Assembly (NCBI RefSeq): GCF_050947335.1 | Contig: NW_027473470.1 | Coordinates: 62,001 to 126,000, forward strand | DNA length: 64,000 nt | Origin: Megachile rotundata | Lineage: Eukaryota > Arthropoda > Insecta > Hymenoptera > Megachilidae | Direction: 5' to 3' | In this document: positions 41,081 through 55,351 of the stretch, one piece after another | How the letters are laid out: every line of letters begins with the position of its first letter | How positions within the stretch are numbered: position 1 is the stretch's first letter | Translations under genes and position numbers: made by a program | The notes under the pieces: generated by a model | Databases searched by the model: none | What the model was told of the DNA's origin: nothing | Seen by the model: only the letters and a program-made list of their open reading frames with translations

Positions 41081-42242
41081 GTAATAAGTATAGTAATTGT
41101 CGTTCTATCGATCATATAAGCATAATATGGCTAATAATATGAGTTAGATTGATAGCAATAAGAGTAATGAGTATAGTAATTGTCGTTCTATCGATCATAT
41201 AAGCATAATATGGCTAATAATATGAGTTAGATTGATAATAATAAGAGTAAAAAGTATAGTAATTGTCGTTCTATCGATCATATCTGCATAATATGGTTAA
41301 TAATATGAGGTGGATTGATAACAGTGAGTGTAGTAAGTATAGTAATTGTCGTTCTATCGATCATATAAGCACAATATGGCTAATAATATGAGTTCCATTG
41401 ATAATAATAAGAGTAATAAGTATAGTAATTGTCGTTCTATCGATCATATAAGCATAATATGGCTAATAATATGAGTTAGATTGATAACAGTGAGTGTAAT
41501 AAGTATAGTAATTGTCGTTCTATCGATCATATAAGCATAATATGGCGAATAATATGAGTTAGATTGATAATAATAAGAGTAATGAGTATAGAAATTGTCG
41601 TTCTATCGATCATATAAGCATAATATGGCTAATAATATGAGTTAGATTGATAATAATAAGAGTAAAAAGTATATTAATTGTCGTTCTATCGATCATATCT
41701 GCATAATATGGCTAATAATATGAGTTAGATTGATAGCAGTGAGTGTAATAAGTATAGTAATTGTCGTTCCATCGATCATATAAGCATAATATGGCTAATA
41801 ATATGAGTTAGTTTGATAATAATAAGAGAAATAAGTATAGTAATTGTCGTTCTATCGATCATATAAGCATAATATGGCTAATAATATGAGTTAGATTGAT
41901 AGCAATAAGAGTAATGAGTATAGTAATTGTCGTTCTATCGATCATATCTGCATAATATGATTAATAATATGAGTTAGATTGATAATAATAAGAGTAATAA
42001 GTATAGTAATTGTCGCTCTATCGATCGTATCTGCATACCATGGCTAATAAGATGAGTTCCATTGATAATAATAAGAGTAATAAGTGTAGTAATTGTCGTT
42101 CTATCGATCATACCTGCATAACATGGTTAATAATATGAGTTAGATTGATAATAATAAGAGTAATAAGTATAGTAATTATCATTCTACCGATCATATAAAC
42201 ATAATATGGCTAATAATATGAGTTAGATTGATAGCAGTGAGT
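41081..42242 (+). repeat. Module Z, 14-monomer version, third copy (1162 bp)
   Basis: Same 14-monomer order as 20507-21668, including the GGCGAAT and TATAGAAATTG pair. Private bases include GTATATTAATTG near 41672, TTCCATCG near 41769 and ATCGATCGTATC near 42025. The last is shared with the partial Z stretches at 46.25 kb and 48.49 kb, so those derive from this lineage. Confidence 0.85.
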
Positions 42243-43487
42243 GTAATAAGTATAGTAATTGTCGTTCTATCGGTCATATAACCATAATATGGCTAATAAT
42301 ATGAGTTAGATTGATAACAGTGAGTGTAATAAGTATAGTAATTGTCGTTCTATCGATCATATAAGCATAATATGGCGAATAATATGAGGTAGATTGATAA
42401 AAATAAGAGTAATGAGTATAGTAATTGTAGTTCTATCGATCATATCTGCATAATATGATTAATAATATGAGTTAGATTGATAATAATAAGAGTAATAAGT
42501 ATAGTAATTGTCGTTCTATCGATCATATCTGCATACCATGGCTAATAATATGAGTTCCATTGATAATAATAAGAGTAATAAGTGTAGTAATTGTCGTTCT
42601 ATCGATCATACCTGCATAACATGGTTAATAATATGAGTTAGATTGATAATAGTGAGTGTAATAAGTATAGTAATTGTCGTTCTATCGATCATATAAGCAT
42701 AATATGGCTAATAGTATGAGTTAGATTGATAGCAGTGAGTGTAATATGTATAGTAATTGTCGTTCTATCGATCATATAAGCATAATATGGCTAATAATAT
42801 GAGTTAGATTGATAATAGTGAGTGTAATAAGTATAGTAATTGTCGTTCTATCGGTCATATAACCATAATATGGCTAATAATATGAGTTAGATTGATAATA
42901 GTGAGTGTAATAAGTATAGTAATTGTCGTTATTTCGATCATATAAGCATAATATGGCTAATAATATGAGTTAGATTGATAATAATAAGAGTAATGAGTAT
43001 AGTAATTGTCGCTCTATCGATCATATCTGCATAATATGGTTAATAATATGAATTAGATTGATAATAATAAGAATAATAAGTATAGTAATTATCATTCTAC
43101 CGATCATATAAACATAATATGGTTAATAATATGAGTTAGATTGATAGCAGTAAGTGTAATAAGTATAGTAATTGTCGTTCTATCGATCATATAAGCATAA
43201 TATGGCTAATAATATGAGTTAGATTGATAATAATAAGAGAAATAAGTATAGTAATTGTCGTTCTATCGATCATATAAGCATAATATGGCTAATAATATGA
43301 GTTAGATTGATAATAATAAGAGTAATGAGTATAGTAATTGTCGTTCTATCGATCATATAAGCATAATATGGCTAATAATATGAGTTAGATTGATGATAAT
43401 AAGAGTAATGAGTATAGTAATTGTCGTTCTATCGATCATATAAGCATAACATGGCTAATAATATGAGTTCCATTGATAATAATAAGA

Positions 43488-43570
43488 GTAATAAGTACAG
43501 TAATTGTCGTTCTATCGATCATATAAGCATAATATGGCTAATAATATGAGTTAGATTGATAACAGTGAGA
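43488..43570 (+). repeat. Eight-monomer deletion junction in module Y
   Basis: The CATAACATGG/GAGTTCC monomer is normally followed by the TCGGTCTATCG monomer. Here it is followed by the GTACAGTAATTG monomer that normally appears eight monomers later (compare about 14036-14699). The missing part includes the TCAATCTATCG marker. Confidence 0.82.
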
Positions 43571-44814
43571 GTAATAAGTATAGTAATTGTCGTTCTATCG
43601 ATCATATAAGCATAATATGGCTAATAATATGAGTTAGAATGTTAATAATAAGAGTAATAAGTATAGTAATTATCGTTCTATCGATCATATCTGCATAACA
43701 TGATTAATAATATGAGTTAGATTGATAATAGTGAGTGTAATAAGTATAGTAATTGTCGTACTATCGATCATATAAGCATAATATGGCTAATAATATGAGT
43801 TAGATTGATAATAATAAGAGTAATGAGTATAGTAATTGTCGTTCTATCGATCACATCTGCATAATATGGTTAATAATATGAGTTGGATTGATAACAGTGA
43901 GTCTAATAAGTATAGTAATTGTCGTTCTATCGATCATATAAGCATAATATGGCTAATAATATGAGTTAGATTGATAGCAGTGAGTGTAATAAGTATAGTA
44001 ATTGTCGTTCTATCGATCATATAAGCATAATATGGCGAATAATATGAGGTAGATTGATAATAATAAGAGAAATAAGTATAGTAATTGTCGTTCTATCGAT
44101 CATATCAGCATAATATGGCTATTAATATGAGTTTGATTGATAACAGTGAGTGTAATAAGTATAGTAATTGTCGTTCTATCGATCATATAAGCATAATATG
44201 GCGAATAATATGAGTTAGATTGATAGCAGTGAGTGTAATAAGTATAGTAATTGTCGTTCTATCGATCATATAAGCATAATATGGCTAATAATATGAGTTA
44301 GATTGATAATAATAAGAGTAATGAGTGCAGTAATTGTCGCCCAACGATCATATAAGCATAACATGGTTAATAATCTCAGTTAGATTGATAATAGTGAGTG
44401 TAATAAGTATAGTAATTGTCGTTCTATCGGTCATATAACTATAATATGGCTAATAATATGAGTTAGATTGATAATAGTGAGTGTAATAAGTACAGTAATT
44501 GTCGTTCTATCGATCATATAAGCATAATATGGTTAATAATATGAGTTAGATTGATAACAGTGAGTGTAATAAGTATAGTAATTGTCGTTCAATCGATCAT
44601 ATAAGCATAATATGGCGAATAATATGAGGTAGATTGATGAAAATAAGAGAAATGAGTATAGTAATTGTAGTTCTATCGATCATATCTGCATAATATGATT
44701 AACAATATGAGTTAGATTGATAATAATAAGAGTAATAAGTATAGTAATTATCATTCTACCGATCATATAAACATAATATGGCTAATAATATGAGTTAGAT
44801 TGCGAGCAGTGAGT

Positions 44815-47054
44815 GTAATAAGTATAGTAATTGTCGTTCTATCGATCATATAAGCATAATATGGCTAATAATATGAGTTAGATTGATAATAATAAGAGAA
44901 ATAAGTATAGTAATTGTCGTTCTATCGATCATACAAGCATAATATGGCTAATAATATGAGTTAGATTGATAATAATAAGTGTAATAAGTATAGTAATTAT
45001 CGTTCTATCGATCATATCTGCATAACATGATTAATAATATGAGTTAGATTGATAATAGTGAGTGTAATAAGTATAGTAATTGTCGTACTATCGATCATAT
45101 AAGCATAATATGGCTAATAATATGAGTTAGATTGATAATAATAAGAGTAATGAGTATAGTAATTGTCGTTCTATCGATCATATCTGCATAATATGGTTAA
45201 TAATATGAGTTGGATCGATAACAGTGAGTGTAATAAGTATAGTAATTGTCGTTCTATCGATCATATAAGCACAATATGGATAATAATATGAGTTATATTG
45301 ATAATAATAAGAGTAATGAGTATAGTAATTTTCGTTCTATCGATCATATAAGCATAATATGGCTAATAATATGAGTTAGATTGATAATAATAAGAGTAAT
45401 GAGTGCAGTAATTGTCGCCCAACGATCATATAAGAATAACATGGTTAATAATCTCAGTTAGATTGATAATAGTGAGTGTAATAAGTATAGTAATTGTCGT
45501 TCTATCGGTCATATCTGCATAATATGATTAATAATATGAGTTAGATTGATAATAATAAGAGTAGTAAGTATAGTAATTGTCGTTCTATCGATCATATCTG
45601 CATACCATGGCTAATAAGATGAGTTCCATTGATAATAATAAGAGTAATAAGTGTAGTAATTGTCGTTCTATCGATCATACCTGCATAACATGGTTAATAA
45701 TATGAGTTAGATTGATAATAATAAGAGTAATAAGTATAGTAATTATCATTCTACCGATCATATAAACATAATATGGCTAATAATATGAGTTAGATTGATA
45801 GCAGTGAGTGTAATAAGTATAGTAATTGTCGTTCTATCGGTCATATAACCATAATATGGCTAATAATATGAGTTAGATTGATAACAGTGAGTGTAATAAG
45901 TATAGTAATTGTCGTTCTATCGATCATATAAGCATAATATGGCGAATAATATGAGGTAGATTGATAAAAATAAGAGTAATGAGTATAGTAATTGTAGTTC
46001 TATCGATCATATCTGCATAATATGATTAATAATATGAGTTAGATTGATAATAATAAGAGTAATAAGTATAGTAATTGTCGTTCTATCGATCATATAAGCA
46101 TAATATGGCTAATAATATGAGTTAGATTGATAGCAATAAGAGTAATGAGTATAGTAATTGTCGTTCTATCGATCATATCTGCATAATATGATTAATAATA
46201 TGAGTTAGATTGATAATAATAAGAGTAATAAGTATAGTAATTGTCGCTCTATCGATCGTATCTGCATACCATGGCTAATAAGATGAGTTCCATTGATAAT
46301 AATAAGAGTAATAAGTGTAGTAATTGTCGTTCTATCGATCATACCTGCATAACATGGTTAATAATATGAGTTAGATTGATAATAATAAGAGTAATAAGTA
46401 TAGTAATTATCATTCTACCGATCATATAAACATAATATGGCTAATAATATGAGTTAGATTGATAGCAGTGAGTGTAATAAGTATAGTAATTGTCGTTCTA
46501 TCGGTCATATAACCATAATATGGCTAATAATATGAGTTAGATTGATAACAGTGAGTGTAATAAGTATAGTAATTGTCGTTCTATCGATCATATAAGCATA
46601 ATATGGCGAATAATATGAGGTAGATTGATAAAAATAAGAGTAATGAGTATAGTAATTGTAGTTCTATCGATCATATCTGCATAATATGATTAATAATATG
46701 AGTTAGATTGATAATAATAAGAGTAATAAGTATAGTAATTGTCGTTCTATCGATCATATCTGCATACCATGGCTAATAATATGAGTTCCATTGATAATAA
46801 TAAGAGTAATAAGTGTAGTAATTGTCGTTCTATCGATCATACCTGCATAACATGGTTAATAATATGAGTTAGATTGATAATAGTGAGTGTAATAAGTATA
46901 GTAATTGTCGTTCTATCGATCATATAAGCATAATATGGCTAATAGTATGAGTTAGATTGATAGCAGTGAGTGTAATATGTATAGTAATTGTCGTTCTATC
47001 GATCATATAAGCATAATATGGCTAATAATATGAGTTAGATTGATAATAGTGAGT
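44815..47054 (+). repeat. Tandem duplication copy 1, 27 monomers (2240 bp)
   Basis: Starts at module X monomer 7, passes C2 (45396), the join to a partial Z at 46059, and ends with the GTAATATG monomer. It is repeated from 47055. The C2 cores at 45416 and 47656 give the 2240-bp offset (27 x 83 minus 1). Confidence 0.92.
46059..46141 (+). repeat. B-to-Z junction monomer (also at 48299)
   Basis: After the GTAGTTC/GATTAATAAT monomer the B order expects CATACCATGG. Instead a plain monomer with tail GATAGCAATAAGAG is present, leading into the last monomers of module Z (with the ATCGATCGTATC variant). The same junction is at 48299, in the second copy of the duplication. Confidence 0.83.
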
Positions 47055-49294
47055 GTAATAAGTATAGTAATTGTCGTTCTATCGATCATATAAGCATAAT
47101 ATGGCTAATAATATGAGTTAGATTGATAATAATAAGAGAAATAAGTATAGTAATTGTCGTTCTATCGATCATACAAGCATAATATGGCTAATAATATGAG
47201 TTAGATTGATAATAATAAGTGTAATAAGTATAGTAATTATCGTTCTATCGATCATATCTGCATAACATGATTAATAATATGAGTTAGATTGATAATAGTG
47301 AGTGTAATAAGTATAGTAATTGTCGTACTATCGATCATATAAGCATAATATGGCTAATAATATGAGTTAGATTGATAATAATAAGAGTAATGAGTATAGT
47401 AATTGTCGTTCTATCGATCATATCTGCATAATATGGTTAATAATATGAGTTGGATCGATAACAGTGAGTGTAATAAGTATAGTAATTGTCGTTCTATCGA
47501 TCATATAAGCACAATATGGATAATAATATGAGTTATATTGATAATAATAAGAGTAATGAGTATAGTAATTTTCGTTCTATCGATCATATAAGCATAATAT
47601 GGCTAATAATATGAGTTAGATTGATAATAATAAGAGTAATGAGTGCAGTAATTGTCGCCCAACGATCATATAAGAATAACATGGTTAATAATCTCAGTTA
47701 GATTGATAATAGTGAGTGTAATAAGTATAGTAATTGTCGTTCTATCGGTCATATCTGCATAATATGATTAATAATATGAGTTAGATTGATAATAATAAGA
47801 GTAGTAAGTATAGTAATTGTCGTTCTATCGATCATATCTGCATACCATGGCTAATAAGATGAGTTCCATTGATAATAATAAGAGTAATAAGTGTAGTAAT
47901 TGTCGTTCTATCGATCATACCTGCATAACATGGTTAATAATATGAGTTAGATTGATAATAATAAGAGTAATAAGTATAGTAATTATCATTCTACCGATCA
48001 TATAAACATAATATGGCTAATAATATGAGTTAGATTGATAGCAGTGAGTGTAATAAGTATAGTAATTGTCGTTCTATCGGTCATATAACCATAATATGGC
48101 TAATAATATGAGTTAGATTGATAACAGTGAGTGTAATAAGTATAGTAATTGTCGTTCTATCGATCATATAAGCATAATATGGCGAATAATATGAGGTAGA
48201 TTGATAAAAATAAGAGTAATGAGTATAGTAATTGTAGTTCTATCGATCATATCTGCATAATATGATTAATAATATGAGTTAGATTGATAATAATAAGAGT
48301 AATAAGTATAGTAATTGTCGTTCTATCGATCATATAAGCATAATATGGCTAATAATATGAGTTAGATTGATAGCAATAAGAGTAATGAGTATAGTAATTG
48401 TCGTTCTATCGATCATATCTGCATAATATGATTAATAATATGAGTTAGATTGATAATAATAAGAGTAATAAGTATAGTAATTGTCGCTCTATCGATCGTA
48501 TCTGCATACCATGGCTAATAAGATGAGTTCCATTGATAATAATAAGAGTAATAAGTGTAGTAATTGTCGTTCTATCGATCATACCTGCATAACATGGTTA
48601 ATAATATGAGTTAGATTGATAATAATAAGAGTAATAAGTATAGTAATTATCATTCTACCGATCATATAAACATAATATGGCTAATAATATGAGTTAGATT
48701 GATAGCAGTGAGTGTAATAAGTATAGTAATTGTCGTTCTATCGGTCATATAACCATAATATGGCTAATAATATGAGTTAGATTGATAACAGTGAGTGTAA
48801 TAAGTATAGTAATTGTCGTTCTATCGATCATATAAGCATAATATGGCGAATAATATGAGGTAGATTGATAAAAATAAGAGTAATGAGTATAGTAATTGTA
48901 GTTCTATCGATCATATCTGCATAATATGATTAATAATATGAGTTAGATTGATAATAATAAGAGTAATAAGTATAGTAATTGTCGTTCTATCGATCACATC
49001 TGCATACCATGGCTAATAATATGAGTTCCATTGATAATAATAAGAGTAATAAGTGTAGTAATTGTCGTTCTATCGATCATACCTGCATAACATGGTTAAT
49101 AATATGAGTTAGATTGATAATAGTGAGTGTAATAAGTATAGTAATTGTCGTTCTATCGATCATATAAGCATAATATGGCTAATAGTATGAGTTAGATTGA
49201 TAGCAGTGAGTGTAATATGTATAGTAATTGTCGTTCTATCGATCATATAAGCATAATATGGCTAATAATATGAGTTAGATTGATAATAGTGAGT
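47055..49294 (+). repeat. Tandem duplication copy 2, 27 monomers (2240 bp)
   Basis: Begins where the GTATG-type monomer is followed by X monomer 7 instead of CGGTCATATAACC. At 49295, after the second copy, the expected CGGTCATATAACC monomer resumes and a long module Y follows. A private change in this copy is GATCACATCTGCATACC near 48996. Confidence 0.92.
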
Positions 49295-51037
49295 GTAATA
49301 AGTATAGTAATTGTCGTTCTATCGGTCATATAACCATAATATGGCTAATAATATGAGTTAGATTGATAATAGTGAGTGTAATAAGTATAGTAATTGTCGT
49401 TATTTCGATCATATAAGCATAATATGGCTAATAATATGAGTTAGATTGATAATAATAAGAGTAATGAGTATAGTAATTGTCGCTCTATCGATCATATCTG
49501 CATAATATGGTTAATAATATGAATTAGATTGATAATAATAAGAATAATAAGTATAGTAATTATCATTCTACCGATCATATAAACATAATATGGTTAATAA
49601 TATGAGTTAGATTGATAGCAGTAAGTGTAATAAGTATAGTAATTGTCGTTCTATCGATCATATAAGCATAATATGGCTAATAATATGAGTTAGATTGATA
49701 ATAATAAGAGAAATAAGTATAGTAATTGTCGTTCTATCGATCATATAAGCATAATATGGCTAATAATATGAGTTAGATTGATAATAATAAGAGTAATGAG
49801 TATAGTAATTGTCGTTCTATCGATCATATAAGCATAATATGGCTAATAATATGAGTTAGATTGATGATAATAAGAGTAATGAGTATAGTAATTGTCGTTC
49901 TATCGATCATATAAGCATAACATGGCTAATAATATGAGTTCCATTGATAATAATAAGAGTAATAAGTATAGTAATTGTCGGTCTATCGATCATATCTGCA
50001 TAACATGGTTAATAATATGAGTTAGATTGATAATAGTGAGTGTAATAAGTATAGTAATTGTCGTTCTATCGATCATATAAGCATAATATGGCTAATAATA
50101 TGAGTTAGATTGATAACAGTGAGTGTAATAAGTATAGTAATTGTCGTTCTATCGATCATATAAGCATAATGTGGCGAATAGTATGAGGTAGATTGATAAA
50201 AATAAGAGTAATGAGTATAGTAATTGTAGTTCTATCGATCATATCTGCATAATATGATTAACAATATGAGTTAGATTGATAATAATAAGAGTAATAAGTA
50301 TAGTAATTATCATTCTACCGATCATATAAACATAATATGGCTAATAATATGAGTTAGATTGATAGCAGTGAGTGTAATAAGTATAGTAATTGTCGTTCTA
50401 TCGATCATATAAGCATAATATGGCTAATAATATGAGTTAGATTGATAACAGTGAGTGTAATAAGTATAGTAATTGTCAATCTATCGATCATATAAGCATA
50501 ATATGGCGAATAATATGAGGTAGATTGATAAAAATAAGAGTAATGAGTATAGTAATTGTAGTTCTATCGATCATATCTGCATAATATGATTAATAATATG
50601 AGTTAGATTGATAATAATAAGAGTAATAAGTACAGTAATTGTCGTTCTATCGATCATATAAGCATAATATGGCTAATAATATGAGTTAGATTGATAACAG
50701 TGAGAGTAATAAGTATAGTAATTGTCGTTCTATCGATCATATAAGCATAATATGGCTAATAATATGAGTTAGAATGTTAATAATAAGAGTAATAAGTATA
50801 GTAATTATCGTTCTATCGATCATATCTGCATAACATGATTAATAATATGAGTTAGATTGATAATAGTGAGTGTAATAAGTATAGTAATTGTCGTACTATC
50901 GATCATATAAGCATAATATGGCTAATAATATGAGTTAGATTGATAATAATAAGAGTAATGAGTATAGTAATTGTCGTTCTATCGATCACATCTGCATAAT
51001 ATGGTTAATAATATGAGTTGGATTGATAACAGTGAGT

Positions 51038-51120
51038 CTAATAAGTATAGTAATTGTCGTTCTATCGATCATATAAGCATAATATGGCGAATAATATGAG
51101 TTAGATTGATAGCAGTGAGT
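51038..51120 (+). repeat. Three-monomer deletion junction before C1
   Basis: The monomer starting CTAATAAG (from the GAGTC tail) normally has GGCTAAT and is followed by monomers with GGCGAAT/GAGGTAG and CTATTAATATG. Here it has GGCGAAT with GAGTTAG and a GATAGCAGTGAG tail, so three monomers are missing and the crossover is inside this monomer. Confidence 0.8.
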
Positions 51121-51156
51121 GTAATAAGTATAGTAATTGTCGTTCTATCGATCATA

Positions 51157-51159
51157 AGG
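51157..51159 (+). repeat. Clustered triple substitution in one monomer
   Basis: ATCATATAAG of the consensus reads ATCATAAGGG here, three adjacent changes with no length change. No other monomer in the window has it. It lies in the monomer immediately after the 51038 deletion junction. Confidence 0.85.
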
Positions 51160-51203
51160 GCATAATATGGCTAATAATATGAGTTAGATTGATAATAATA
51201 AGA

Positions 51204-54200
51204 GTAATGAGTGCAGTAATTGTCGCCCAACGATCATATAAGCATAACATGGTTAATAATCTCAGTTAGATTGATAATAGTGAGTGTAATAAGTATAGTA
51301 ATTGTCGTTCTATCGGTCATATAACTATAATATGGCTAATAATATGAGTTAGATTGATAATAGTGAGTGTAATAAGTACAGTAATTGTCGTTCTATCGAT
51401 CATATAAGCATAATATGGTTAATAATATGAGTTAGATTGATAACAGTGAGTGTAATAAGTATAGTAATTGTCGTTCAATCGATCATATAAGCATAATATG
51501 GCGAATAATATGAGGTAGATTGATGAAAATAAGAGAAATGAGTATAGTAATTGTAGTTCTATCGATCATATCTGCATAATATGATTAACAATATGAGTTA
51601 GATTGATAATAATAAGAGTAATAAGTATAGTAATTATCATTCTACCGATCATATAAACATAATATGGCTAATAATATGAGTTAGATTGCGAGCAGTGAGT
51701 GTAATAAGTATAGTAATTGTCGTTCTATCGATCATATAAGCATAATATGGCTAATAATATGAGTTAGATTGATAATAATAAGAGAAATAAGTATAGTAAT
51801 TGTCGTTCTATCGATCATACAAGCATAATATGGCTAATAATATGAGTTAGATTGATAATAATAAGTGTAATAAGTATAGTAATTATCGTTCTATCGATCA
51901 TATCTGCATAACATGATTAATAATATGAGTTAGATTGATAATAGTGAGTGTAATAAGTATAGTAATTGTCGTACTATCGATCATATAAGCATAATATGGC
52001 TAATAATATGAGTTAGATTGATAATAATAAGAGTAATGAGTATAGTAATTGTCGTTCTATCGATCATATCTGCATAATATGGTTAATAATATGAGTTGGA
52101 TCGATAACAGTGAGTGTAATAAGTATAGTAATTGTCGTTCTATCGATCATATAAGCACAATATGGATAATAATATGAGTTATATTGATAATAATAAGAGT
52201 AATGAGTATAGTAATTTTCGTTCTATCGATCATATAAGCATAATATGGCTAATAATATGAGTTAGATTGATAATAATAAGAGTAATGAGTGCAGTAATTG
52301 TCGCCCAACGATCATATAAGCATAACATGGTTAATAATCTCAGTTAGATTGATAATAGTGAGTGTAATAAGTATAGTAATTGTCGTTCTATCGGTCATAT
52401 CTGCATAATATGATTAATAATATGAGTTAGATTGATAATAATAAGAGTAGTAAGTATAGTAATTGTCGTTCTATCGATCATATCTGCATACCATGGCTAA
52501 TAAGATGAGTTCCATTGATAATAATAAGAGTAATAAGTGTAGTAATTGTCGTTCTATCGATCATACCTGCATAACATGGTTAATAATATGAGTTAGATTG
52601 ATAATAATAAGAGTAATAAGTATAGTAATTATCATTCTACCGATCATATAAACATAATATGGCTAATAATATGAGTTAGATTGATAGCAGTGAGTGTAAT
52701 AAGTATAGTAATTGTCGTTCTATCGGTCATATAACCATAATATGGCTAATAATATGAGTTAGATTGATAACAGTGAGTGTAATAAGTATAGTAATTGTCG
52801 TTCTATCGATCATATAAGCATAATATGGCGAATAATATGAGGTAGATTGATAAAAATAAGAGTAATGAGTATAGTAATTGTAGTTCTATCGATCATATCT
52901 GCATAATATGATTAATAATATGAGTTAGATTGATAATAATAAGAGTAATAAGTATAGTAATTGTCGTTCTATCGATCATATCTGCATACCATGGCTAATA
53001 ATATGAGTTCCATTGATAATAATAAGAGTAATAAGTGTAGTAATTGTCGTTCTATCGATCATACCTGCATAACATGGTTAATAATATGAGTTAGATTGAT
53101 AATAGTGAGTGTAATAAGTATAGTAATTGTCGTTCTATCGATCATATAAGCATAATATGGCTAATAATATGAGTTAGATTGATAGCAGTGAGTGTAATAT
53201 GTATAGTAATTGTCGTTCTATCGATCATATAAGCATAATATGGCTAATAATATGAGTTAGATTGATAATAGTGAGTGTAATAAGTATAGTAATTGTCGTT
53301 CTATCGGTCATATAACCATAATATGGCTAATAATATGAGTTAGATTGATAATAGTGAGTGTAATAAGTATAGTAATTGTCGTTATTTCGATCATATAAGC
53401 ATAATATGGCTAATAATATGAGTTAGATTGATAATAATAAGAGTAATGAGTATAGTAATTGTCGCTCTATCGATCATATCTGCATAATATGGTTAATAAT
53501 ATGAATTAGATTGATAATAATAAGAATAATAAGTATAGTAATTATCATTCTACCGATCATATAAACATAATATGGTTAATAATATGAGTTAGATTGATAG
53601 CAGTAAGTGTAATAAGTATAGTAATTGTCGTTCTATCGATCATATAAGCATAATATGGCTAATAATATGAGTTAGATTGATAATAATAAGAGAAATAAGT
53701 ATAGTAATTGTCGTTCTATCGATCATATAAGCATAATATGGCTAATAATATGAGTTAGATTGATAATAATAAGAGTAATGAGTATAGTAATTGTTGTTCT
53801 ATCGATCATATAAGCATAATATGGCTAATAATATGAGTTAGATTGATAATAATAAGAGTAATGAGTATAGTAATTGTCGTTCTATCGATCATATAAGCAT
53901 AACATGGCTAATAATATGAGTTCCATTGATAATAATAAGAGTAATAAGTATAGTAATTGTCGGTCTATCGATCATATCTGCATAACATGGTTAATAATAT
54001 GAGTTAGATTGATAATAGTGAGTGTAATAAGTATAGTAATTGTCGTTCTATCGATCATATAAGCATAATATGGCTAATAATATGAGTTAGATTGATAACA
54101 GTGAGTGTAATAAGTATAGTAATTGTCGTTCTATCGATCATATAAGCATAATGTGGCGAATAGTATGAGGTAGATTGATAAAAATAAGAGTAATGAGTAT

Positions 54201-55351
54201 AGTAATTGTAGTTCTATCGATCATATCTGCATAATATGATTAACAATATGAGTTAGATTGATAATAATAAGAGTAATAAGTATAGTAATTATCATTCTAC
54301 CGATCATATAAACATAATATGGCTAATAATATGAGTTAGATTGATAGCAGTGAGTGTAATAAGTATAGTAATTGTCGTTCTATCGATCATATAAGCATAA
54401 TATGGCTAATAATATGAGTTAGATTGATAACAGTGAGTGTAATAAGTATAGTAATTGTCAATCTATCGATCATATAAGCATAATATGGCGAATAATATGA
54501 GGTAGATTGATAAAAATAAGAGTAATGAGTATAGTAATTGTAGTTCTATCGATCATATCTGCATAATATGATTAATAATATGAGTTAGATTGATAATAAT
54601 AAGAGTAATAAGTATAGTAATTGTCGTTCTATCGATCATATAAGCATAATATGGCTAATAATATGAGTTAGAATGTTAATAATAAGAGTAATAAGTATAG
54701 TAATTATCGTTCTATCGATCATATCTGCATAACATGATTAATAATATGAGTTAGATTGATAATAGTGAGTGTAATAAGTATAGTAATTGTCGTACTATCG
54801 ATCATATAAGCATAATATGGCTAATAATATGAGTTAGATTGATAATAATAAGAGTAATGAGTATAGTAATTGTCGTTCTATCGATCACATCTGCATAATA
54901 TGGTTAATAATATGAGTTGGATTGATAACAGTGAGTCTAATAAGTATAGTAATTGTCGTTCTATCGATCATATAAGCATAATATGGCTAATAATATGAGT
55001 TAGATTGATAGCAGTGAGTGTAATAAGTATAGTAATTGTCGTTCTATCGATCATATAAGCATAATATGGCGAATAATATGAGGTAGATTGATAATAATAA
55101 GAGAAATAAGTATAGTAATTGTCGTTCTATCGATCATATCAGCATAATATGGCTATTAATATGAGTTAGATTGATAACAGTGAGTGTAATAAGTATAGTA
55201 ATTGTCGTTCTATCGATCATATAAGCATAATATGGCGAATAATATGAGTTAGATTGATAGCAGTGAGTGTAATAAGTATAGTAATTGTCGTTCTATCGAT
55301 CATATAAGCATAATATGGCTAATAATATGAGTTAGATTGATAATAATAAGA
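51204..55351 (+). repeat. Long subfamily B HOR, 50 monomers (4148 bp)
   Basis: X-B (51204-52281), C2 at 52282 with AAGCATAACATGG, then 37 monomers of linking sequence and full module Y, and no Z. Y here has the TCAATCTATCG marker (54459). It lacks the GTACAGTAATTG monomer with GTGAGAGTAAT tail before AGAATGTTA. The C2-C1 stretch matches 36021-39090 in length and order, so this is the cleanest long-B unit. A private change is ATTGTTGTTC near 53794. Confidence 0.9.

Larger units (their letters stand above)
39091..44317 (+). repeat. Subfamily A HOR, rearranged copy, 63 monomers (5227 bp)
   Basis: Same length as 10304-15530 and the same A markers in module X (GATAAAAATAAGAGAAATG, AGAGAAATATG, GATAAGAGTGAG in the C2 at 40169). 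Internally it differs. After C2 it runs eight monomers, then at 40915 steps back through GTAGTTC into the 14-monomer module Z (41081-42242). In module Y it lacks eight monomers at 43488. The equal total length is therefore partly coincidental. Private changes include CTACCTATC near 39534 and AGTATTTTTCG near 40100. Confidence 0.88.
44318..51203 (+). repeat. Composite B interval, 83 monomers (6886 bp)
   Basis: C1 at 44318, C2 at 45396 and again at 47636. The spacings 13 + 27 + 43 monomers fit exactly. It includes a 2240-bp tandem duplication (44815-49294) and a small deletion at 51038. After C2, both copies join (46059 and 48299) to the last part of a module Z, giving B-type X with a piece of A-type Z. 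Confidence 0.88.
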
